DNA of 64,000 nucleotides from Candidatus Eremiobacterota bacterium (GTDB taxonomy: Bacteria > Vulcanimicrobiota > CADAWZ01 > Ess09-12), in contig JAVHLM010000008.1 of assembly GCA_031082125.1 (NCBI GenBank), forward strand, positions 1-64,000, read 5' to 3'. The notes under the pieces were generated by a model. That model saw only the letters and a list, made by a program, of their open reading frames with translations, was not told the origin of the DNA and did not search any database. The first letter of the stretch is position 1, and every line of letters starts with the position of its first letter. This document shows, one piece after another, positions 25,832 through 33,152 of the stretch. The translations under genes were made by a program, and so were the position numbers.

Positions 25832-27991
25832 CTATCCCTTCTCACTGACAAGAAGTTTCAGGGAAATGCGGCGCTTCCCGTAATCGACAGCCAGAACCTT
25901 CACGGTCACGATGTCACCGACTTTCACCACCTCGGAGGGATCGGCCACGAAGCGCTCCGCAAGCTGTGACTTGTGGCAGAGGCCGTCTGTGTGGACTCCT
26001 ATATCGATGAATGCGCCGAAATTGGTGACGTTGGTGACCCTACCCTCGAAGAGCATCTCCTCCTTGACATCATCAATTCCCTCTATCCCCTCACGGAACG
26101 CCACGGTGCGGAACTCCTTCCGTGGATCCTTGCCTGGATTGAGGAGGCTGTCAAGGAGGGCGTCGAAATTATGGGCCTGGCAGGTGGCGGTGAGATACCT
26201 GCTCCTGTCGAGAGCCTGAAGGACATTCCTGTTTCCCAGCAGCGCGCTTACAGAGAGATTGCAGTCACCGGCCATCTTTTCAACTACACCGTAGGACTCA
26301 GGATGGACGCCCGTGCCGTCAAGGGGATTCTTTCCGCCCCTGATTCTCAGGAAGCCGGCGCATTGCTCATAGGCCTTCGGCCCCAGGCCTTTCACCTTCA
26401 GGAGCTCACCGCGGCTCTTGTAAAAGCCGTGATTTTTTCGGTGCTCCACGATGCTCCTGGCCACCTTGTCTGAAAGCCCTGAAATATAGGTGAGTATGGC
26501 ATGGGAGGCCGTGTTGAGATCGACACCCACATGGTTCACGCAGATCTCGATCACCCTCTGGAGTGCTTCACGGAGCTTTTTCTGGTCAACATCGTGCTGG
26601 TACTGCCCTACCCCTATGGATTTGGGATCAATCTTCACGAGCTCGGCAAGGGGATTCTGAAGGCGCCTGCCGATGCTGATGGCTCCCCTCACCGTCACAT
26701 CCAGGTCGGGGAACTCCTCGCGGGCCAGCTCAGAGGCCGAATACACCGAGGCGCCGGCCTCATCGACAAGGGCTACGATGATATCGTGGGAGACCTCCTT
26801 CACCGCATCCCTCACAAAAGCCATGGCTTCGCGGGATCCTGTGCCGTTGCCCACGCCCACGGCACCGATGCTGTGCTTTTTTATCAGGGCCACGAGGGAC
26901 TCCTTCGCCTTTTTCGCTTCGCCGGCCGACAGGATATGGAAGACCCTGTGGTCCAGAAAGGTCCCGTCACGATCGAGAACCGCCACCTTGATCCCCGTCC
27001 TGAGCCCGGGATCCATGCCCAGCACGCTCCGGTAAGGGATGGGCGGCGCCATGAAAAGGGCATCGAGGTTGCGGGCAAATACCTTGATGGCCTCCATCTC
27101 GGCGGCTTCAGAGAGCTCATTCTGAATCCTCGTCTCCAGGGCCGGGCGTATATACTGCGAATAGGCAATCTCTATGGCCTTCTCCACGTATTCCTGGTAA
27201 TAATAGGAGCGCAGCAGGAATCTCTCACGGAGCGCAAAAAGATGGGCTCCTTCGTCAACCTCGGCCTTCATGGAAAGAGCACCCTGCTCGGCACCGCGCC
27301 TGATGGCCAGGTACCGGTGGGAGTTCCTGGGAAGGCAGAGCGCCTTGAGAGCCTCGGTAAAGTCGTAATAATCTTCGAAGCGGTGGTCCTCCCCGTTGTA
27401 GCCGCGCTTCTTTTTCGAGATAAGCACTCCCGACGAGAAGGAGCTCTTGAGAAAAGACTCCATGAGATTGACAGACTCAAGAACCTGCTGGGAGATTATG
27501 TAAAGAGCTCCCTCAAGCGCCTTCTCCACGGTGTCATAATCGGTCCCGGCTTTTGCAAAGTCAAGGGCAAGGACTTTCGCGTCGCCAAGGTTTTCCTTCG
27601 CAAGAAGCATCCGGGCAAGGGGCTCAAGCCCTGCCTCCCTCGCCTTGTCAGCCTTGGTCTTTCTTTTTTCCTTGTAGGGGAGATAGAGATCCTCAAGTAT
27701 CCTCGCATCGGTGCAGGTCTCGATTGCTGCCCGGAGCTCCATTGTGAGCTTTCCCTTCCTCTCAATCTCTCCAAGGACAAAAGCCTTTCTTTCAGACAGG
27801 TCCCTGAAATACTTTATGGCATCATAGACCCGTGCCACGCCCACTTCATCAAGGTTCCCCGTCTGATCCTTCCGGTAGCGCGACACGAAAGGGATAGTGG
27901 CCTTGTCGTCATAGAGAGCCACAAGGTGCTCCACATACAGTCTCTGCACTCCGGACTTTGCCGCTACAAGATCAACAAGCTGCGCTTCCAT
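25832..27991 (-). CDS. tex: Tex-family transcription accessory / RNA-binding protein
   Basis: Cytoplasmic nucleic-acid-binding protein related to Spt6, 719 aa, normal family length. Helical N-terminus (FVSRYRKDQTGNLDEVGV is diagnostic), then the YqgF-like domain (GMDPGLRTGIKVAVLD), helix-hairpin-helix motifs (VDLNTASHAILTYISGLS and KGLGPKAYEQCAGFLRI, then NPLDGTGVHPE), and a C-terminal S1 domain (FEGRVTNVTNFGAFIDIGV). It lies 57 bp downstream of the desulforedoxin-like gene's start on the same strand, so tex is read first and that gene may follow it. Confidence 0.96.
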   Translation of the reverse strand: MEAQLVDLVAAKSGVQRLYVEHLVALYDDKATIPFVSRYRKDQTGNLDEVGVARVYDAIKYFRDLSERKAFVLGEIERKGKLTMELRAAIETCTDARILEDLYLPYKEKRKTKADKAREAGLEPLARMLLAKENLGDAKVLALDFAKAGTDYDTVEKALEGALYIISQQVLESVNLMESFLKSSFSSGVLISKKKRGYNGEDHRFEDYYDFTEALKALCLPRNSHRYLAIRRGAEQGALSMKAEVDEGAHLFALRERFLLRSYYYQEYVEKAIEIAYSQYIRPALETRIQNELSEAAEMEAIKVFARNLDALFMAPPIPYRSVLGMDPGLRTGIKVAVLDRDGTFLDHRVFHILSAGEAKKAKESLVALIKKHSIGAVGVGNGTGSREAMAFVRDAVKEVSHDIIVALVDEAGASVYSASELAREEFPDLDVTVRGAISIGRRLQNPLAELVKIDPKSIGVGQYQHDVDQKKLREALQRVIEICVNHVGVDLNTASHAILTYISGLSDKVARSIVEHRKNHGFYKSRGELLKVKGLGPKAYEQCAGFLRIRGGKNPLDGTGVHPESYGVVEKMAGDCNLSVSALLGNRNVLQALDRSRYLTATCQAHNFDALLDSLLNPGKDPRKEFRTVAFREGIEGIDDVKEEMLFEGRVTNVTNFGAFIDIGVHTDGLCHKSQLAERFVADPSEVVKVGDIVTVKVLAVDYGKRRISLKLLVSEKG

Positions 27992-28030
27992 TGCCCCTCC
28001 TCAGTTAAATATCAATGGGATGTTCGACAG

Positions 28031-28060
28031 GAAAAGAACAAAGGCCTGCTGTGGCAGGCC
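28031..28060 (-). terminator. Rho-independent terminator of M20-fusion gene
   Basis: GGCCTGC (28043-28049) and GCAGGCC (28054-28060) form a perfect 7-bp stem with a 4-base loop. Read on the minus strand it is followed by TTTGTTCTTTT. It lies 30 bp after the stop at 28090. Confidence 0.75.
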
Positions 28061-28089
28061 CTTATAGAGTCCATCAGATGGCGGAGGTC

Positions 28090-30012
28090 TTATGATTTCA
28101 GGGGGTACCGCGGCACCACGGCGTCGCCATCGACCTTGAGATCGCATGTGTTGGTGATGAAGCCCACGACGGACCTGGCAATCTGCTCGAGGTCCTTGAT
28201 CTTTGCATTTTCGAGCATGGTGTGCACGTCGTTGACTCCCGTCCCTATGGCGACGCTTTTCACAAGCTTGTTGTTCAGGGCCGGCGAGTTCGCATCAGTT
28301 CCGGCGCCGGCGAGGATAGGGCCATGAACAGGCTGAGGCTTTATCCCCGCGTCGGCCATGGAGCGCATGCTCACCTGGATGAGGGGATCCTCCTGGCTGA
28401 AATTGTACTTGGTGGGCTTCGAGGTGATGATGACGCCGTCATTGGTGAGATAGAGGGATCTCTTGTCGGTGGAATCAATCACAAAGCCAAGGGTGGGCCT
28501 GGTGGCAATATCTTTCGGATCGAGGGCCATCGAGCCCTTGAGGCCCACTTCCTCGCCGACGGTAAAGACAATCTTTATCTCAGGGTGGTCCATGCCGCGC
28601 TCCAGAACTGACTGCACCCCTTCCATGATCTGGGCGATGCCGGCCCTGTCGTCACCGCCGAGGATATGGCGCTCGTTAGTCTTTATCTTCTTGCCGTCAT
28701 TGATGATGGCATCGGCCGATGTGGGCGAGACGGTGTCCATGTGGGCCGAGAGCATTACCGTGGGCGCATCCTTGGCGCTCTCCGTCGCCGGGATGGTGGC
28801 GATGAGATTTCCCGCCTGGTCCTTGGCGTGGTTCACTTTCATGGCGTCAAACTGTCTGCCGAGCTCAGAGGCTACGGCATCTTCCTGCTTGTACTTCGCA
28901 TTGATGCCGGCAATCTTCGTGAAATTCGCCACGAGGCGGTCCTTGTTGACAGCCGGGAAGGGACGCTCCTTGAAATCGATGGTCTGCACAGGCTTCTCGG
29001 TGAGAAGGAGGTTGCAGAGCTTACTGGTATCGATGAGAAAACTCATAAGGGGCTCAGCCATTACGCTGTTAAGGCCCATGAAAGCCTTGCCCGCATAGCC
29101 CAGAAGAGTGCTGATGGGATTCTTTCTCTCCGGCGCTTTCTTTGCAGCCTGGACATCGAGGGAGAAGGTCTCTGTCGCCTGGTGGGCATTGTCCTTCTCC
29201 TGGACCTTCTGCCCGCTGCCCGTAAGCTTCCTGATGCCCTTGCCCACGGCACTCACCACCGTGCCCACGGCCTCGCCGGCAACCCTCCCTATTCCAATCG
29301 TGTTCTCCTCAAGGCTTCCTCCCACAATACCTATGAGAGAACCAATCATGGTGCCCATGATTGTAGCCACAGGCCCCCCGATGAGGGTTGCAGCGATTGT
29401 AGGTATCACCGAAGCAGCCACCAGAGAGGATCCAAAAAGGCCGATGGTTTCAGCGCGCTCTATCGCTCTCGTGCGCTCCGGCACGTGGCCGAGAATGGCC
29501 TTCTCCGCCTTGTGCAGCATCCTGGGAAGGAGAGGCTCCCAGGGGCCTTTCCCCTGGGGCGGGGCCTTGGGAAGCTCCACCTTCCTGTCGCCCTCATTGG
29601 GATCCGGGGGATTCCCGTGATTCAGCGCCGCCCTGACAAGACCCACACCAGCACCGACGGCGCTTCCTGCAAGTGCTCCGGCATGCTTCCCGATCCCGAT
29701 GTATTTCTCCTCAATAGCAGCCACCACGAGGGCGCCTATCATACCGGCGGGGCCGAGGACCGTTCCCGCTATGGCCGGCGCTGCCTGTGCCACCATGAGG
29801 GGAAGGGACGCAGCCCCGGCTGACGCCGCGAGCAGCATGCCGATCTTCTTTCCCTGGAGCCGGCCGTCCTCGACCGATTCACCCACTGTATCCTTGATGC
29901 CCTGCCATGTGGAATGAGGCTCATCGGCTGAGGGAGCCTGCGCTGCCACCCCCGCCTGGGCCTTGATTCCCCTTGGTGAGATGTCTGAAGCGCTGAACTG
30001 CAATGAATCCAT
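28090..30012 (-). CDS. M20-type metallopeptidase fused to duplicated glycine-zipper segments
   Basis: 640 aa. The C-terminal ~300 residues are an M20 (PepT-like) peptidase with HMDTV (His424, Asp426), GGDDRAG, GEEVGLKGS, VIDSTD and a late GAGTDANSP/DVHTM, i.e. the complete dizinc set. The N-terminal half is unusual: a disordered start without signal peptide, then two related hydrophobic Gly/Ala-rich zipper segments (~residues 55-125 and ~190-260). Both end in EExxIGIG(K/R)xAGxxxGxxV and could insert into or bind a membrane. ATG 30012 has AGGAAG upstream and is preferred over a start 108 bp earlier. It may be a membrane-tethered or membrane-inserting aminopeptidase. Confidence 0.78.
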   Translation of the reverse strand: MDSLQFSASDISPRGIKAQAGVAAQAPSADEPHSTWQGIKDTVGESVEDGRLQGKKIGMLLAASAGAASLPLMVAQAAPAIAGTVLGPAGMIGALVVAAIEEKYIGIGKHAGALAGSAVGAGVGLVRAALNHGNPPDPNEGDRKVELPKAPPQGKGPWEPLLPRMLHKAEKAILGHVPERTRAIERAETIGLFGSSLVAASVIPTIAATLIGGPVATIMGTMIGSLIGIVGGSLEENTIGIGRVAGEAVGTVVSAVGKGIRKLTGSGQKVQEKDNAHQATETFSLDVQAAKKAPERKNPISTLLGYAGKAFMGLNSVMAEPLMSFLIDTSKLCNLLLTEKPVQTIDFKERPFPAVNKDRLVANFTKIAGINAKYKQEDAVASELGRQFDAMKVNHAKDQAGNLIATIPATESAKDAPTVMLSAHMDTVSPTSADAIINDGKKIKTNERHILGGDDRAGIAQIMEGVQSVLERGMDHPEIKIVFTVGEEVGLKGSMALDPKDIATRPTLGFVIDSTDKRSLYLTNDGVIITSKPTKYNFSQEDPLIQVSMRSMADAGIKPQPVHGPILAGAGTDANSPALNNKLVKSVAIGTGVNDVHTMLENAKIKDLEQIARSVVGFITNTCDLKVDGDAVVPRYPLKS

Positions 30013-30160
30013 AAGACTTTCTTCCTTCCTCCCGTCCTGCATATGCAGGCTAGAGTATCCCCTCATCGTATCAATTCTACCATAGAGAGGGCATATTAAA
30101 GCATGCCTTTTTGTTAACATTATATTAAATATTGTCCACCTCCCGGCGGCAGGAAAAGTA

Positions 30161-30169
30161 TGCTATAAT
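30161..30169 (+). promoter_or_regulatory. Extended -10 promoter of ankyrin gene
   Basis: TGCTATAAT matches the extended -10 consensus. It is 42 bp before ATG 30212, the same distance as for the 5'-nucleotidase promoter at 18919. No clear -35. Confidence 0.65.
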
Positions 30170-30211
30170 TGGAAAGCCATGCTGCATATCGAAGTGAGCA
30201 GAGGAGCGAGT

Positions 30212-31102
30212 ATGTCGGTAAAAGAGCTCCATTATTATGTGCAGAACGGAAAGCCTGAGGAGACGATAGCCCTTCTTACTGCAAAGCCGGACCTCGTCAA
30301 CGCACCTGACCGCTCAGGCATGACAGCTCTTCACCTCGCATCAGCCGGGGGGCTGGACAGGATGGTGGAGCTTCTTCTCTCCCGCGAGGCCGATGCAGGC
30401 GCGGTCAACAAGTGGCGCCAGACTCCCCTCCATTATGCCGCGTCGGGAGGATTCGAGAGCGTTGCAGAGCTTCTCATATCCCGGGGCGCTCCCGTCGATG
30501 GCCGTGACAGTGACGGGCAGACGGCCCTCCACCTCGCATGCGCCTCAGGGAGTCTTTCCATGGTGAAAATCCTTCTCGATGAGGGAGCCACCCTCAACGT
30601 GGCCGACAATTACGGCGTGACGCCTCTCTTCCCCGCTATCAGCAGCGGAAACTGCGAGCTGGTGAAATTCCTCATCAGCAGGGGAATCAGCGTGAAAAGC
30701 ATATCCCGCTCAGGCGTGGCACCACTCCACCTGGCAGCCCAGGGCGGCAGCAGGGAGCTTGCCGAGCTCATTCTTTCAGGGGGAGCGTCCTGTGCCGCGA
30801 GTGATCTTGAGGGAAGGACTCCGCTCCATTACGCCGTCGCAGAAGGCCACCTTGATGTCGCGGGAGTTCTCATTTCAAGCGGAGCCGATATCAACGCGAT
30901 GGAGTGCGGCTTCACCGTGCTCCATGACGCCGCCGGAAAGGGGCTCAACGAGTTTGTAGCCTTCCTGCTCTCCTGCGGCGCTCAAGCGGATATCGCCAAT
31001 GCAGGGGGCTTCACCCCCCTGGAGTATGCAGAGCGCAGCGGCCATGACTCCGTGGCGAAACTGCTGAAGAACGGCGCTGCAGAGACACCAGAGGACTCTT
31101 AA
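30212..31102 (+). CDS. Cytoplasmic ankyrin-repeat protein
   Basis: 296 aa built almost entirely of about nine ankyrin repeats (e.g. GMTALHLASAGGLDRMVELL, RTPLHYAVAEGHLDVAGVLI), with no signal peptide or other domain. It is a protein-binding scaffold with unknown partner. ATG 30212 follows GAGGAG by five bases and lies at a proper distance from the extended -10; the upstream ATG at 30179 would be at the transcription start itself. It is followed after 73 bp by the small 4-TM protein gene. Confidence 0.88.
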   Translation: MSVKELHYYVQNGKPEETIALLTAKPDLVNAPDRSGMTALHLASAGGLDRMVELLLSREADAGAVNKWRQTPLHYAASGGFESVAELLISRGAPVDGRDSDGQTALHLACASGSLSMVKILLDEGATLNVADNYGVTPLFPAISSGNCELVKFLISRGISVKSISRSGVAPLHLAAQGGSRELAELILSGGASCAASDLEGRTPLHYAVAEGHLDVAGVLISSGADINAMECGFTVLHDAAGKGLNEFVAFLLSCGAQADIANAGGFTPLEYAERSGHDSVAKLLKNGAAETPEDS

Positions 31103-31175
31103 TGAACTCTGTGAAGGATTTGCAGCCTTTCCGGGCGAATGGAAGGTGAACCTTTCAGAAAGGGGGGCTCCATTG

Positions 31176-31547
31176 ATGGCTCAGAAGATTACCCTTATTC
31201 TCCTCTGGAGCATCTGCACCGTGGGCATGAATCTGGGCGCCAAAAAGCTTGCCATGATCTTCTCAGTGGAAAAAGGAATCCTCCATGGCATTTTACTGGC
31301 ATTGAAAAATCCATGGTTCTATCTCTTCTTTTTCACCGCCATAGGCACTGCCGTTTTCTACCTCTGGCTTCTGAAGCTCATGCCACTCTCGATAGCCGGA
31401 GCCATCGTGTCGTCCCTCGGTATCGTGCTGGTGGTCATTACCGGCGCCGTATTCTACCAGGAGAATGTCCTTGATCCCAGGACAATGATCGGCCTCTTAC
31501 TGGCCCTTGCCGGCGTCATTACCCTCCAGAGCGCCGGCGTACAATAA
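31176..31547 (+). CDS. Small four-helix EamA/SMR-like membrane protein
   Basis: 123 aa with four hydrophobic helices and the EamA/SMR pattern: TM3-TM4 read PLSIAGAIVSSLGIVLVVITG and GLLLALAGVITL, as in half-size drug/metabolite transporters and ArnE/F-type lipid-linked sugar flippase subunits. It presumably works as a dimer in the inner membrane. ATG 31176 has AAGGGGGG upstream; a GTG 30 bp earlier is in frame. Substrate not predictable. Confidence 0.75.
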   Translation: MAQKITLILLWSICTVGMNLGAKKLAMIFSVEKGILHGILLALKNPWFYLFFFTAIGTAVFYLWLLKLMPLSIAGAIVSSLGIVLVVITGAVFYQENVLDPRTMIGLLLALAGVITLQSAGVQ

Positions 31548-31560
31548 AAGCCGCCTGAAA

Positions 31561-31580
31561 GGACGGCTCTCATGCCGTCC
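31561..31580. terminator. Hairpin after 4-TM gene, possible bidirectional terminator
   Basis: GGACGGC (31561-31567) and GCCGTCC (31574-31580) form a perfect 7-bp stem, located between the stop codons of two convergent genes. T-rich sequence follows only on the minus strand (TTTCAGGCGGCTTTT), so efficiency is uncertain. Confidence 0.45.
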
Positions 31581-31609
31581 CCAGGGGCTCCTTCGGCGGA
31601 AAACCCATT

Positions 31610-31720
31610 CTAAAGCATTACGTAGCGCGTGCGCTCTTCGGCGGCATCCTCTTTCTTGTCATCGTCAAGGAGAGCTTCTGCTTCCTTGCTGCTGGAGAGC
31701 TGTTTTTTCTTGCTGGCCAT
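31610..31720 (-). CDS. Small charged protein, 36 aa
   Basis: Short ORF immediately downstream of the first Asn/Met-rich protein gene on the same strand (23 bp gap). The product begins MASKKKQLSSSKEAEALLDD, has an acidic middle (DDDKKEDAAEE) and ends RTRYVML. AGGAGAG lies six bases before the ATG, which is the main support for translation. No family is recognised. Its position suggests co-transcription with the protease-like gene upstream; it might act as an accessory, inhibitor or anti-toxin-like partner, but that is only a guess from position. Confidence 0.5.
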   Translation of the reverse strand: MASKKKQLSSSKEAEALLDDDKKEDAAEERTRYVML

Positions 31721-31743
31721 CGTGGACTCTCCTTTCATTTCAT

Positions 31744-32907
31744 CTACACGAGGACAAAAGCCCTTATGAGACCCTGCCCGCAGGTGTCGCTATTGTTGAA
31801 CCCGGCCTCCCTGCCATGGGCATCCACTTTCCCGCCATGCACATAGACTGCGTGCTGGTAGCTCCATGCCACGGCATTTTCCGCGTTTCTCAGCTCGCTC
31901 ATTCTGTTGAGGTGCTTTATATTGTTCTTCAGTCCAAGGAACTTCGCGCTGTCATTGGGATCCTCTCCGTTGTTGAGGCTGTGGCAGGCCCTCGCAAAGG
32001 AATTTGCGCCTTCATGGCCCGCCATCTGAGCACGCTTGGCCATGGCGGCATAGCAGAGATTGGCATAATCCCTCGCTTCGCCGCTTCCCCTGAAACGGTT
32101 CATGCGGTTCGCCGTCTCCATTTCCTGGGCGGTGAGCTTGACGTTTGTGCCGTCTTTCATAGTGAGGTTATAGCCGCCGTCGGCGGATTTCTCGGTCTTT
32201 GAGAAGACCTGGTCGCCGTACTTGTTCATTGCCGCCTTGATCATGGCCACGGAAGAGCAGTTTCCTTCCGCTCCCTGGGCCCAGCCGTTGAAGAGGTTGC
32301 CCCAGTTCTTGCGGGTGCCGTTGTTGTTCATATTGTTGTCAACTGGATTCACGTTGTTGTTGTTTCCGCCGTTATTGTTGTTTCCGCCGCCGTTCGGGCC
32401 TTTGCCGTTATTGTTCATCTGCTGCATCATGGTCTGCATCATCTGCGTCATCATCGTCATCATCTGGGTCATGGTCTGCATCATCTGCGTCATCATCTGG
32501 TTCATCTGCTGCTGATTGTTATTGGGATTCGTGTTCGGCGTGTTATTCGGCGTGTTATTCGGCGTGTTATTCGGCGTGTTATTCGGCGTATTGTTCGGCG
32601 TATTGTTCGGCCTGTTATTTGCAGCGCCGGCAGGCAACGCCGTGCCCCAGACATTCCTGAAGCTCTCGCTCTGTGCCGCGCCTCTTTGCTGCGCCCCTTC
32701 AGTCCCTGAGGAGGCCTCGCGGGAAAACTGCGAATTGTCGGAAGGCCTCTGGTAAGCCCCCCCCGATGACTGTCCATCGTCTTTCTTCCCCTGGAACTGC
32801 TGTGAAGGCTGCACTGCAGCGGAGGACTGCACAGTGCTCTCCCCGGGACGCCCCGTGTCCCTCCGTGAGTTGTCTGATGATGACTGGATGCTTTGTACCT
32901 CGCTCAT
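31744..32907 (-). CDS. Asn/Met/Gln-rich protein with papain/calpain-like C-terminal domain (copy A)
   Basis: 387 aa, no signal peptide. Order: disordered Ser/Gln-rich N-terminus; a motif shared with copy B (FSRE, then SFRNVWG, residues ~61-88); tandem NTPN repeats (~98-130); a Met/Gln/Thr-only stretch (~133-164, QMMTQMM units); Asn/Gly linker; then a globular domain from ~200. The last has GNCSSVAMIKAA (Cys217), HAVYV (His352) and FNNSDT (Asn371). These three positions are conserved in copy B and fit the Cys-His-Asn order of papain/calpain-fold peptidases (calpain GDCW...HAY...N). Preceded by four phased TGAAAW repeats (32998-33036). No named family recognised. Confidence 0.6.
   Translation of the reverse strand: MSEVQSIQSSSDNSRRDTGRPGESTVQSSAAVQPSQQFQGKKDDGQSSGGAYQRPSDNSQFSREASSGTEGAQQRGAAQSESFRNVWGTALPAGAANNRPNNTPNNTPNNTPNNTPNNTPNNTPNTNPNNNQQQMNQMMTQMMQTMTQMMTMMTQMMQTMMQQMNNNGKGPNGGGNNNNGGNNNNVNPVDNNMNNNGTRKNWGNLFNGWAQGAEGNCSSVAMIKAAMNKYGDQVFSKTEKSADGGYNLTMKDGTNVKLTAQEMETANRMNRFRGSGEARDYANLCYAAMAKRAQMAGHEGANSFARACHSLNNGEDPNDSAKFLGLKNNIKHLNRMSELRNAENAVAWSYQHAVYVHGGKVDAHGREAGFNNSDTCGQGLIRAFVLV
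32531..32611. repeat. 12-bp tandem repeat within copy A
   Basis: Six consecutive 12-bp units (GTGTTATTCGGC or GTATTGTTCGGC) plus a 9-bp partial unit. On the minus strand they encode repeated Asn-Thr-Pro-Asn. The near-identity of units suggests recent slippage and likely length variation between strains. Confidence 0.9.
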
Positions 32908-32997
32908 ATCTTCACCTCGTTAGCTTGATTCTGCCCCTCCCGGTACCGTGCCCCCCGAAAAATGTAGTATGATCACTGCATGTTTCATCTCAAAGCC

Positions 32998-33065
32998 TGA
33001 AAACCAGGTGAAATCAGCCTGAAAAAAACCTGAAATTGTTACCACCTCTTATTCTTTTTGTTAAC
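32998..33065 (-). promoter_or_regulatory. Phased TGAAAW direct repeats upstream of copy A
   Basis: TGAAAW occurs at 32998, 33009, 33020 and 33031, exactly 11 bp apart, followed by TGTTACC and, further on, a TATTCTTTTTGTTAA run. The same layout is found upstream of copy B. Direct repeats at 11-bp spacing are the usual target form of OmpR/PhoB-family regulators. Position is ~90-160 bp before the start codon. Confidence 0.7.
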
Positions 33066-33095
33066 TCTTGCGCCGGGGAATGCCCGCTGCTGTTA

Positions 33096-33125
33096 ACAAA
33101 AAGAGGCGGCATTGCGCCGCCTCTT
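33096..33125 (-). terminator. Rho-independent terminator of copy B
   Basis: AAGAGGCGGC (33101-33110) pairs perfectly over 10 bp with GCCGCCTCTT (33116-33125). On the minus strand the stem is followed by TTTTTG. It lies 28 bp after the stop at 33153, so copies A and B are separate transcripts. Confidence 0.85.
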
Positions 33126-33152
33126 CTCATATTCCATAAAGACCTGTGATCC

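Noticed and set aside
26501-28327. Long plus-strand frame opposite tex
   Set aside because: Tex is unmistakable on the minus strand; the opposite frame shows no family features.
30105-30120. TTAACAAAAAG near the M20-fusion gene as part of the phased-repeat regulon
   Set aside because: The T-rich run is present, but none of the TGAAAW repeats or the TGTTACC box is, so the similarity is probably simple AT-rich sequence.
32531-32611. Regular 12-bp repeats as a possible CRISPR array
   Set aside because: Units are contiguous without spacers and stay in frame, coding for Asn-Thr-Pro-Asn repeats.
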